This document shows, in pieces, positions 10,435-21,079 of a stretch of DNA of 64,000 bases. A program made the position numbers and the translations under genes. Position 1 is the first letter of the stretch. Each line of letters begins with the position of its first letter. The stretch covers positions 372,001 to 436,000 of the forward strand of contig MBPM02000040.1 in assembly GCA_001695595.3 (NCBI GenBank), in the 5' to 3' direction. A model generated the notes under the pieces. It was not told where the DNA came from, did not search any database, and was given only the letters and a program-made list of their open reading frames with translations. Source of the stretch: Plasmopara viticola. Its lineage: Eukaryota; Oomycota; Peronosporomycetes; Peronosporales; Peronosporaceae.

Positions 10435-12383
10435 TTAATATGGACGGTATCGATCCGACCGTCCTCCAGAAGCTCCTTGTGCACCGCTAGAGCCACCTCC
10501 CTGGCGGTATCCACTCCCATAACCATACCCAGCAGTTACACCTACCTGAGTGCCCTGTCCTCCCTGGCCTCCTTGCTGCGCTCCGTCTTCGCTATACCCT
10601 CCTTCTTCCCCACCTCCATCACCACCAGCTCCGCCAGTCCCAGCACCATTGGCACTATATCCAGCATAGCCTCCATACCCACCGTAGCCGTAACCACCGC
10701 GGCCACCATAGCCACCATATCCGTAACCAGCGTACGCCTGAGGGTACCCTCCATAGCCACCAGCACCGTAAGCAGCGGCTGCGCCATAGCCACCACCGTA
10801 ACCACCACCATACCCGCCGCTGTAACCTCCGCCGTACCCTCCGCCATAAGTACCATAGCCACCACCATAATTGGCAGCGGCGGCAGCGTTTCCGCCCCCA
10901 CCGCCACGACCACCAGCTCGCCAATTGCTTCCACGGCCGCCACGGCCACCGCCGAAGCCACCGCCACCACCGCTACGAGCTTCCTTGGGCTCAGCACGCT
11001 TAATTTCGACGGTTTTACCGTGTATTTCGTGACTCTTGCTGATCACTTCGGCCACCGACGACTAAACAGAATCGAAACAGCAACGACATGAGTATACGAC
11101 GGTGTACAATCCTTAAGCCACCTTTAAATTGCACCTCATCCTCAAAAGTAATGAAGCCAAACCCTCGCGAACGTTGCGTATCACGGTCGATCATCACCAC
11201 AGCATCTGTGATCCTACCAAACTCTTCAAAATAGTGACGAAAGTCCTGCTCCGCTATAGTAGGGGCGAGGCCTCCTACAAAGATTTTCTTCGACTCTGTA
11301 AAGCTACCGCCACTGCCACCACCGCTACTATATCCGCTGCGAGCGCCGCGGAAATCACTACATTGTACCAAGCAAGGACACTACAAGTTAGTTCTACGTT
11401 GCCATCGCTTGCTACAGTCTAATGATAACGCCATGGCCCCTTCCACAAAAGTGGATAGAGAAAGGTTGATCAGAGAGAGCGAGGCTAGAAGGTGACGAGC
11501 AAACGCCATTCGATTGTGTTGACTAGGAAAGTTTCTCTCCTTGTTGTCCTCTTGCTGCTTTTGCATTTTTTTGCTTTCTCTTTCTCTCTCACTCCCTTTC
11601 TTCCTTCCTGCCCTTCTCCCTCTTTTACATTTCCTTTCTCTCCAATATATAAATATACAGTAATGGACAGCCAGCCTTGCGTCTCCCACCGCGCGACCAA
11701 TGATGGTACTAACCTCGAGCCTGGGGCCGTCCGCTCTCTCGGAATCGCGCGCTTTACCTCCACCGAGCGGCCGTCCAGCGTGTGTGTCTCTTCTAGCACG
11801 CGGTCGATCGCTGTATCAAACACATGCGTCAATAACTTACAAAAAAACATACTCAGCAGCAATGCTTTGATGTACCTGATGCGTCCGCGAATGTCACAAA
11901 GCCAAAACCTCGCGGTTGGCCAGTGTACTTGTCTTTCATCAACGCAGCGTCCGTGAGTGCGCCATACTTACCAAAATGCTGACGCAATGTGTCTTCTGTT
12001 GTCTCCCAAGAGACGCCACCGATAAAAAGTTTGCCTGGCTGCGTGCTGCCGCCATTCTTATCATAGCCAAGGTGCTGCTCCATTTGCTGTTGCGGGTGCT
12101 GCCCACTGCTCTGCACATAATCACCATAGCCGCCAGAATAATCCTGTTGATGCTGTTGTTGCTGCTGATACTGATGTTGCGAATGCTGCTGCTGCAGTGG
12201 CGTTTGTATATGGTGCTGCGCGTCCAAATCGTCCGGATTGCCAGCCAACGCACGAATGTCCTCGTCGTCTTCTGTCTCATTGCCCGACACGGATGCCACG
12301 GCAGCCTGATTATCACTTGCAGGTGTCTGTTGAGTGTCTACCACTGGCTCCTCCTGCTCGTACACGACGCCCAACCCCTCCAT
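10435..12383 (-). CDS. hnRNP-like RNA-binding protein, two RRMs plus Gly/Tyr-rich tail
   Basis: Exons on the minus strand are 12383-11876, 11810-11714, 11357-11135 and 11061-10435, giving about 484 residues. The N-terminus is acidic then Gln/His-rich. RRM1 carries KLFIGG (RNP2) and RGFGFVTF (RNP1). RRM2 carries KIFVGG and RGFGFITF and ends HEIHGKTVEIKRAEPKEA, the usual end of the Musashi/DAZAP1/hnRNP-A class. The tail is about 200 residues of GGYGG-type repeats, prion-like, ending GRSDRYRPY. Such proteins bind mRNA in nucleus and cytoplasm and control splicing, stability or translation. The ATG at 12383 is the first true ATG; an open TTG upstream is not needed. The second intron, inside the inter-RRM linker, is 356 nt, several times longer than all others here, and holds a long purine run on the coding strand. 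Confidence 0.88.
11529..11643 (-). other. purine-rich tract in the long intron of the hnRNP gene
   Basis: On the coding (minus) strand about 115 bases within the 356-nt intron are dominated by A and G (GGGAGAAGG, GGAAGGAAGAAAGGG, GAGAGAGAAAGAGAAAG). This is the only such tract of this size in the window. Purine-rich intronic tracts can act as splicing enhancers or form triplexes. Position in an RNA-binding-protein gene makes autoregulation a possibility, but that is inference. Confidence 0.45.
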
Positions 12384-13605
12384 TGCGAGCAATGACCTTT
12401 TTGGCGAATATGTGCTCTAGTTTGTATGTCATTTATCCCCCCAATTTAGCCCGCTTTCCTCCAATCTATAGCATCCAATTATTACAGGTCTACCCTAAAA
12501 CAAACATAACCTGGCATTTTTTTTCTAACCAATCATAAAGGCTTCCTATAAAGCTAAAATAAATGTTGACACAGCCAGCTTTGAATCTTGAAAACATGCC
12601 GTAGCTGTTGCGAAAGCAGCTACCTGCTACAATGTACATCGAACGGCCGTTGCGCCACTATCGATTGTAGTGGAATGTCGTATCGTTATGTCGCTGGCAT
12701 TTTGTTTTATCCATGCACAACGGCGGCTCGAAGTTGCAGATGTAAAAACTGAGTATGCATGATAAAATGCATATCATTGTCTGCCAATTTGAGCTGACTC
12801 TTTGGCAGCATTGCGAAACTTTGACGACAGATTAGATCGCTGAAATAGCATAACCAGTAAGTTCAATAGCTTAAGGAAGTAAGATAGAAAACGTGGCATA
12901 ACTTTAAAATGTGCTTAAGATGGAAGCTTTGCTGGAGGAATAACAACATCACAAGCAATTAGAGAAATGTATTGACGACGTCAAAAGGTGGGATGTCCAA
13001 GTGCCGTAGCAGTGTAGTGGCAAATACTTATTGAGGATAAAAACTCTTAGATGAGCTTGAGTCACTAAAGCGCCGAGCTCGCCATTGATTTTTATAAAAT
13101 TACGATAACGAGTATGATACGAGATAAAGAGTTGAGAATGCACTTATTTGCACTGCTGACGGTACAGCGTTGTTAGTGTTTTAGCACAAATGCGATCATG
13201 GCATTTTAAGAAACGATTACTGCGCGGAGACAACAAATATAAGCTACAGCCTTACTGCTGCTCGGCTACAGCTGTAGGATGATTGATTGTTCTTTCAGTG
13301 TCCTGCTGTTGCAGCTTTACGCCGTCGCAATGAAAAGCGCAAATATTCGAATCTGGAATTTTAAATGTGTCACTGCGGCGAAAAAAAGTATGCTCGTTCA
13401 ATTCAAAAAATAAATCTGCTTGGCGGCTGGGGCCCAAGCGTGCACTTGACGATTTGGACAAATTGTTTTTGAGCAGGAGTTTATCAGCTCGTAGCTGTTG
13501 CTTCGTCAAAAACACACTTTAGCTCGAAATTATCGTAAACGGCAGATGGCAAATACGTTGACGTCGATCACTTTTGTATCTCCTAATGATATACACTCTT
13601 TTATT
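12384..13605. other. intergenic, no supported gene
   Basis: The 1.2 kb between the start of the hnRNP gene and the end of the MED30-like gene is AT-rich. A minus-strand open frame at 13252-13515 lacks an ATG and has a stop immediately upstream. Nothing recognisable is seen. The part just upstream of 12383 presumably carries the hnRNP promoter. Confidence 0.4.
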
Positions 13606-14334
13606 CTAGACGCTTTCCATAACGATAGAAGGCGGATATGCGCTGCCTCCCTTCATCAGACGAATGGAGTGCTGTAGATTGCGCAGTCGGTCAATCAGCC
13701 CCTTCATCACCACATTTCTCTCAAACACCTCCTGCAACACACACAGACCATCATTCAGTTTCTCAAACACCTTCTCACTGCTACATGCGTCTCACATTGC
13801 GCAAGTGATTCCTCCTCGACACCAGCTTTGCCATCGCTTCCTGCAGCAAAACCACCACTCAGTATTCCACAAAAAGCGACAAGCTCTTATTGCAGCCTAA
13901 TTTACCTGTCCATCCTGCTGAATTTCGCTCTTCACTCCCACGTTCTTGACAGCCTCCAGCAGTTGAGCGCTGATTTTCATGTATTGCGTTTTTAGAGTTG
14001 CAATTTTAGTGTACGTATCCTGGATCTCTTCAAACGAGTACGGAAGTACGAGAGGGTGACCCTGAGCGACAGCATTTATTGGGGCATCATTTACAGAGCT
14101 CACGGCTTGCCCGTTTACGTCAGAGGACGTCTCGTCCTGTGGCACTTCAGTCTCGGAAGGAGAGCGAGAAGGCGAGCTCAAGACGGGAACTTCGGCCGCA
14201 AATAGCTTCGAGCTCGGACGAAGCGGTGGCTTAAGGTTCATATGCTTTGTCTCCTCGAGCACATGATACGCGATAGCCAACAAGTGCGACAGCAACTGCA
14301 GGCCATTCTTGGTCGCCGCAGATTGCTCTTCCAT
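13606..14334 (-). CDS. Mediator complex subunit 30-like protein
   Basis: Exons 14334-13906, 13840-13796 and 13731-13606 give 199 residues with phase-0 GT-AG introns of 65 and 64 nt. The N-terminus contains a helical stretch (LQLLSHLLAIAYHVLEETK), then a Ser/Pro linker, a second helix (YTKIATLKTQYMKISAQLLE) and, across the last two introns, LVSRRNHLRN followed by RNVVMKGLIDRLRNLQHSI. The paired helices with the final LIDxLRxLQ block match MED30, a head-module subunit that links Mediator to RNA polymerase II in the nucleus. Without the splices the frame stops right after QQDGQ. It is divergent with DRC1, 120 bp away. The assignment rests on short conserved helices, so it is moderately secure. 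Confidence 0.62.
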
Positions 14335-14454
14335 TTTAGCGATAGGCTAACTTTCGGTTCATCAGTTTATTTGACGTACGCCACATTACATTGAAGTAAG
14401 CTGTCGTTACATTCAAGCACTAAATGTACCCACAGCTTAGAGCTACCTGTTCCG
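14335..14454. promoter_or_regulatory. 120-bp shared promoter region between MED30-like gene and DRC1
   Basis: The two start codons face away from each other with 120 bp between them, so both promoters must lie here or inside 5' exons. The stretch is AT-rich. No clear TATA box is seen. Confidence 0.5.
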
Positions 14455-16689
14455 ATGAATTTGACGTCGTCAAAAGGGCACGTGGACCCGTCGACGGACG
14501 TGAATGACCGAGAAGCACGAGTTCGTTCGCGTCGACAGCGTATTGATGCACGCAATGCATCAAAGAGTGACGCTTTGCGCAAAAAACGGCAGCAAGTGGG
14601 CGAGTCCCAACACATGAGCCACGGCAAGCAGCAGGTGGTGACCAGTTTGAATCAGCTCGACCGCCGCAAATTGGCAGGTATCCGTCAAGTTACAAGTGTT
14701 CGAGTGGAAGCAGACGATGCGGAGAACCGACGTCGTATTGAGGAGGAAGAACGGCGTCACAAGCGCTTGGGAAAGTTGCAGCAAGAAGCGATTGAGAGCG
14801 GCACGAAGAATGCGGCTGTTGAAATGAGATGGGCGGATTTGTTTGCGTTTAGTATGCCACAGGAGCTTCACAATGAACTTGAGTTGCAGATTCGTGCGTG
14901 TTCAGAGATTTTGGCGTCGAAAGATGCAGTCATCTCTGAGTTTCAGAATCAACTAAAGGGCAAGGATGAAGAGTACGTGACTGCGCTAAAAATTCAAGCA
15001 GAAGATGTTCAAAAGCTAGTCAATAGCATGGGTCAACAGTATCGAGAGATGCAGGAAGAGTACGAGCTTGAGCTCGTGCAGATGGAAGACGCCTTTCTAA
15101 AGGAGCGTGATGAACTTATTGCAAACAATAAGCACGAGATTGACTCGTTGTTCGAGCGCCGACGTGAAATGGAATTGGTCTACATGGAAGCCAAGCAAAC
15201 ACGAGACGAACAGTATTCACAAGAAATTGAACGTTTGCGAGTGCGCGATGCTGAGGAGTATAAAGAGCTCAAAATAAAGCTGGAGACCAACATTCAGACA
15301 CTTGAGCAGCAGTTGGAGGAAATGCGTGCAACTTACCAGCTCAATACTGAGAAATTGGAATACAATTATCGAGTGCTTACGGAACGTGATATGGCAAATT
15401 CAGCAACACTTGGCCAGCAGAAGCGCAAGTTAGCGCGATTGAAAGACGCGTTGGCGACACTGATCACCAAGTACAATCAGACTGATGCGCGCGACAGGCA
15501 TCAGAATGAGGAGCTTACAGAAGAATACCGACGTCTGACCAAGCAGTATCGCGAGTTGCAGCGAAAATACGCACACTTTGAGACCAGTGACAGGAACAAG
15601 TTTGACGAAGTCTGGCAGATGCATGAAGAAGAAGTGATGCGTAAAATCGAGAAGCTGCTAGATGCAGACCGCATCATCCATGAGCAGCAGCTCGGTCTCA
15701 CGTGGCAACCACCTGTTCGGTCAATACGCAGTTGGAGTCATTCTTTTAAAGTAGGTGGTGGAACACTAGTAAAAAAGCACCTTATTAATGGAGACGAGTC
15801 ATCACCTGATGCTACAAAGAGTGGCATCAAGCACGACGACAGGGAAGACAACGCGGTTCGAGACGAATACGATGACGAGTCATTTGAAGATCTCACGCCC
15901 AAAGCTAAAAAAATATCGGGTGCGAAGCTCAAGTACATGCTGAAAATTTTAGCATCTGAGGCCGGGTTCCTGGTCAACGGCAGTGTTCAGCAAGCTCTTG
16001 ATAAGCTTCCTAATGACGAGGCTGAGTTAGTGAAGGCCGACATGATCATGCGTACACTTGGTGTGGAAAATGAGGTCGATATGGAAAAACTGATGGGGCA
16101 TTTCTTTGAAGATCCGCGGAAAGATGTCTTGGTGGATTCTCGAGGTGGAGACAACAATAAAGATGATAGCTTACTAGGCAAAGGCGACGATTCGTGGGGT
16201 TTCGTAGCTGGACCCGAAGATGTCATTCGAGTCGTTAAGCGCTTTGTTGAGGTCTGGTTTAATCTTTTCATTCTTTATGGGAGCACCTGACTTGACAATT
16301 AAATGTATTACTAGGAAATGAACAAGCAGAAGCGAGTCAACGGCAAGATATCCTTGCAAGTATCGACGGGTGAGTCTGAAGCAGAGGGTGAAAGAGGCAA
16401 AGGAAGTAGCTATAAAGCTGTGGAAGTGAAAAAGCGAGAAGCAGAAAAAGAGTATTGGCTGAACATTGTCAAAGTCTTTTCGGCTCAAAAGATTCGTGTC
16501 TTAGCAACACTTGAAAAGGGTCTGACTCACTACAACACAGCGCTTTTGCGACGTAAAGAGCTCATTGAAGACGTGACGGTGATGAAGGCCCAAAATGCTG
16601 AGCTCAAGAATCTTCTGAAGCAGTATCTGGCTGCCCCAATTAACGAGAAACTTATTGTGCCACCTACACAGATGCAGCCTTCTCAGTGA
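14455..16689 (+). CDS. DRC1: dynein regulatory complex protein 1 (DRC1/CCDC164)
   Basis: Two exons, 14455-16251 and 16315-16689, with one 63-nt intron (donor GTCTGG, acceptor CTAG) give about 723 residues, close to the 740 of animal DRC1. Almost the whole protein is coiled coil. Family-typical features are EMRWADLFAFSMPQELH near residue 125, the long central coils with NSMGQQYREMQEEYE, and KLLDADRIIHEQQLGLTW near residue 405. The C-terminal motif is QNAELKNLLKQYL, then INEKLIVPPTQ. DRC1 anchors the nexin-dynein regulatory complex to outer doublets and coordinates dynein activity in motile flagella. In an oomycete that means the zoospore. An acidic, low-complexity insert lies around residues 450-490. 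The start is the first ATG after the divergent promoter. Confidence 0.9.
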
Positions 16690-16818
16690 AAGTACTTCCT
16701 GATGCTTTGCTGTACAACACCGCAAACGTAATAGCTTTCGTAAAGTATAGTGGGATAAAAGAAGTTGAGAAAAGTTATCGGATTTCAGAACGAATGAATT
16801 CACCAGGAATAAAATTAA

Positions 16819-17768
16819 GGGAATTGTTAAACTGCCGGTACCCTTTTGGTAAACTGCCGGTACCCTTTAAATGAGATCAAACTAACTCCACTAATGGGAG
16901 CACTTTGTATCTGTTAATGAACACAGTGTTTTTCAACCAATAAAAGCGAAAGCAATACCCATCCGGTACCCGTTTTTGTCAACTGCCTTGTTTTTAAAGA
17001 AGTAACTCCTTCTCAATTTCACTCTTTTCATCATCACTCTTCTCAATATCTCTCTTCTCGCACTCTTCTTCTCGCAATGGACACTATGCAACCCTCTAGA
17101 GAGCTCTCGTACAGCACTCTCTGGCGGTCCAAGTATTCATCCAAGGCACGCTGAGCATTACCCTTCATGTCCTGTTGACGCTCAGGCGAATGATACAAGT
17201 TCGGATATTGGCAACATCAACAATCATTAGTTCGTGAGCAACGCGCTTCATAGTCGACGTGAATTCATTGTCAACACTTGGAAATCGTGCAAATTCCTTC
17301 GGCAACTTAACCGGTCTTTGTGCATCGCAGGACAAGGGTTTTTGGGCTTCCTTCCTTTCTTTTGCCTACTCGTTCCGTTCTCAAAACACAAAGCTCATAA
17401 CCTTTGGCGCGCGCATGCGTGAGAACCGCCGACTTTGCCTCTTCCAGAGTGCTGTACGAAAGCTATCTAGGGGGTTGCATAGTCTTTATTGCGAGAAGGA
17501 GAGTGCGAGAAGAGTGCTTTTGAGAAGAGTGATGTTGAAAAGAGTAATATTGAGAAGAGGTGAGTAGGAGTTAATTCTTCAAAAACAAGGCAGTTGACAA
17601 AAAGGGGTACCGGATGGGTATTGCTTTCTCTTTTAATTGGTTGAAAAAACAATGTGTTCAATAACAGAGATAAAGTGCTCCTAATGGTGGATTTAGTTTA
17701 GTCTTATTGGCTAAAACCAAGGTGTACCGGCAGTTTACCAAAAGGATACCGGCAGTTTAACGGTTCCC
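16819..17768. mobile_element. Mutator-like (MULE) element with ~320-bp terminal inverted repeats, defective
   Basis: The left arm (about 16819-17121) and right arm (about 17447-17768) are inverted copies: both start GGGAA..GTTAAACTGCCGGTA, share CAATACCCATCCGGTACCC, share CT-rich CTCTTCTC units, and end in CTCTCGTACAGCACTCT-like sequence. Nine-base flanks TAAAATTAA and TAAATTTTA match at 7 of 9 positions, as expected of an aged 9-bp MULE target duplication. Because the flanks are also nearly palindromic, a longer inverted repeat from 16808 to 17779 is an alternative. The 325-bp core keeps only the start of a FAR1-type transposase on the minus strand. Long arms plus a FAR1 domain support the MULE call. 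Confidence 0.75.
17307..17480 (-). pseudogene. truncated FAR1-type N-terminal domain of a MULE transposase
   Basis: Reading minus from the ATG at 17480, 58 codons include TLEEAKSAVLTHARAKGY, ELCVLRTERVGK and SPKTLVLRC. This is the pattern of the FAR1/WRKY-GCM1-like DNA-binding domain that opens many MULE transposases. An in-frame TAG lies at codon 6 and the frame ends at a TAA after CTKTG; the catalytic domain is absent. The first codons lie inside the right inverted repeat. The left repeat holds the matching start (ATG at 17086, or 17077) without the TAG. Confidence 0.65.
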
Positions 17769-20700
17769 TAAATTTTATTATATAGTATCGATTACTTTCT
17801 CAATTATTTTTTTCTGCCAAATTGCGATAAATAGTGACAAATATCCATCATTGTCAGGTCATCCACTCACCGCAATTTGCGTCAACTTATTCATACATGT
17901 CTGGTAAGACGATCGTGCCTTTCTTCCAAGTATCATGCCGCACACTTGTTCGCCCCCTGCAAAATTTGCCTTCAACTAGTCTTTATGTTAGAAGATAGCT
18001 TTTGAGCCATATAACAATGGTGCCCGAACGGTATATACATGGGTGAGATAATGACTGTACGAGTATTCGACTATTATCATGATAACAATTGTCAAGGGCT
18101 TCAGATAGGATGAAAAAGCATGAAGCTTGGTAGTCTAAAAGCTTCGGTTGATTACACACTGCGATCTCTTGAAATAAAGATGCCAAACAGTTGCTCACCG
18201 CGAGGTCAAATGTCTTCCTGCAGTCTTCCTCACAAGAAATCGTCACATACCATAAAGATGAATTTGCACTTCCCATGCGGAGACAGTGCCTTGAAACTAT
18301 CCTTGGACATAGGAGGCTGAGTAAACATTACACAGACACTAATGGATCATATTTTATACAATTTAAGCGAATTTCTATCAACAACGTGGAGTAGTCGCGC
18401 TGCCGGAGTGGCAAGCAACTTTTAGCTTTCAAAATCAGTTCGCGCGGTGCACACAAGTCGGGGCTAAAATGCCTTAAATAATGGTATAATGTGAAAACAA
18501 ATTTGCGATATAATTTCATTACTCTAGTGTGCCCGACAAAGCCATTGACGAATGCCATGGCAACGTGCCACAAAAAAAGCTTTGTGATAGAACTAATGAC
18601 GCAGTCCGTATCCAGATAAGTTATCGTTGATGTCGTAGCTTAACATGCTTGTCCACTTCACCTGTGCCATCGCTGTCGATGGCACAAGCTTAGACACGGG
18701 ATTTACAGTAAATCACTAACAAATTCGCCTCTGCTTTGTTACAACCCTGCTGTCACAATTCTTACAACTTTTCAGATAGCTGCGACCAATCTTGATATGA
18801 AAATCCTACGTGACACGGTATCCGTCGCGCTCTATTCATCTGTACGCCACACACCACTTTTAGTTGAGTAATGCACTCACACCGTTACGTCGTGTCGTGA
18901 CGTCTCAGTCAACAGGTCAAGGTCTATCGCTGGCAATGCTATCTCACCAAAAGTCTTTTATCGACGCAATCCAACAACAACATATAGTGACGTCACAGTA
19001 CTTATATTTCAAATCTTTCCTTTGCAATGCTACCTCTAAGTCTAGCCTTACTAGAAGCTTGTGAATGACGACATGCAGTAACGTCGTGGTAGAAATATTA
19101 GGTGCTATATTCGTAATGCTATCTTTAAGCCGCTCACTTTCAGATTTTGGGCGCTCACTCTGTTAACACGAGACCCCTTAATCATCTTTCCTGGCCTTCG
19201 ATCGGCAGCAGTTAGTTATTGAGAACTAGATGTGGCCGTAATCTTGTTACACGATTATCTAAGTACAAATCTTCTTTTCACCATATCTCACGCACAATAT
19301 GACCTGTGTCATGCTGTCTCGCGCGTTGGCCAAGCGAAGTGCTTGTATAAATCAATGATGGCTTCACTGCTGGGCGAGCACGACGTGGTATTAGCAGAAG
19401 TCGTTGGGCAATTGAACTGCCAGCTCGAAAAACGATTTTTGTCCTGTCTGTGCTGGTCACTGCAGGCGCTATTTAAACACAACGATCGCATCACGTTTGA
19501 TGAAAGGTTTAGCCATTATAAGGACAATGCTTCCATCGTGTGAGGCTGGGCAGACAGTGCATGATAACTTTGTGGATTCCCGTCCTGTTTGTGCAAACGT
19601 GCTGAAACAGCGCAAATCCGTCTTGATGGTGGGGCCCCCGGCACGGCCAAAACCTCGTCGGCAAAAAGGATTTTTGACAAATTGGAACCAAACAAGTGCG
19701 ACGTCCCCTTTGAGCTGGACGATTGGGACGGGAAGAGTTTCAAACCTTTGGGTGGCGAAAAAATTACCATTGTTTTGGATGCTTCGAGTATGTCCCTGGT
19801 AAATGCGTGGGGAGATCGATTAACGCTGCTCGTGGGTATGGCAAAAAATTGCTTACTCGCTTAGCGGCGTACATGGCTGGGTCGACGATCGTTTAGCTTG
19901 TCGTAATCAAAACGTACAAAATTAATTCGTTCATTGAAGACGTTGTATAAGTGTGCCAGGCACCCTCGTCAGCCTTCCAACGTAGGCTGGTATTCACCAG
20001 AACGTCCGAAAAAAGTGGACTTCGGTGCCGACGTACGCTACTGCGGCTGATTTTCAGCCTTTAGTCTTTATTTACGCCAGCACTGTAACAGTACCGCCGG
20101 CGAATCTTAGACTGCGATCAAGAGAAATTTGTTACAACATTGCAGCCCTAATAACTTACTGCAGCCAATCAGAGGCCAAGAGAGATAATTAATAAGCGCC
20201 CAAAATCGAAATGAGTGCCTTGGAATTGGTTTCCCTTTTAAATTGTTATTTAATGAATTGGACGTATATTCATTCAAAAATACAACCCATATGATTTACA
20301 AAACGATACACTCATCTTCTCGCAAGACATTTGATAGGCTGATGTCCGACAAATATAACATAGAAATGGATGGCTGGTCTGGATAGAAGTTGTGCAGTTT
20401 TTTTTCCGCACTAATTCACCATCTATCCGTAGCAGGTTTTTTCTGATCAGACGCCCAAACGTTTTCGCAATCAATCTTCAAAACGGCCATGTTTGGTATT
20501 GGGTCACAAAAAACGGTGTAAGTCCTCTAAAGAAGTACTCTGCATTGTTATGCGCATGTTCTGTTGCCACGAAATTGATAGTTAATAAGCCTCGTTCAGC
20601 GAGTGAAGAGCCAGTAGAATCCAGTGCACTGTTCTCGGACGAAAGTCGACCAACGGGGTTTGTTCGACGGTGCAAACAAGCAATGATGACGTCGTGAGTA

Positions 20701-21079
20701 GTCGTATAGATAGACAAATTTGTGCCCAATGGCAATCTGTTTCTTTGGCTCAGATTAACGGCTGGCTTGTAGGAAAGAGGTATTTGTAAACTAAGGGCAC
20801 GAAAAACCTATGACAATTTCATTTCTTGCCAACATGTGCACACTTGACCTTTTTTTACGATATAAGCACATACTTCGTCTACGCAGACCCTGACGCCGAC
20901 TTTGTCTTCGCCACAGATGCCTCTTCTTGCAGAATTTAAAATAATTGACGAAGCAAACGTATAAACGTAAATGTTCAGGATGCAGTTGTTGCTGGAAGAG
21001 CGTGACTTGTGAGAAAAGGCGAGCAGAGAGATCCAGCTCGAGCCCTTGACAATTTTGCAAGACCAAAGAGCACTTTAAC
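17769..21079. other. 3.3 kb gene-poor DNA
   Basis: Only short frames with stops are found. A plus-strand frame at 19589-19864 contains FELDDWDGKSFKPLGGEK but has no recognisable family. The left LTR of the decayed copia element may lie in the last part, but I cannot match it to a right partner. Confidence 0.35.

Noticed and set aside
10426..11091. Long Ser/Thr/Ala-rich plus-strand ORF (221 codons) and other long frames over 10.4-11.1 kb
   Set aside because: These are antisense or shifted-frame shadows of the Gly/Tyr codon repeats in the hnRNP tail, which has RRMs and splice sites in its support.
11492..11956. Plus-strand ORF of 154 codons rich in Phe/Ser/Leu
   Set aside because: It is the pyrimidine-rich complement of the hnRNP intron and its flanking exons; low complexity, no domain.
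13252..13515. 87-codon minus-strand frame upstream of nothing obvious
   Set aside because: It begins at GTG right after a stop, has no family resemblance and no convincing splice site at its start.
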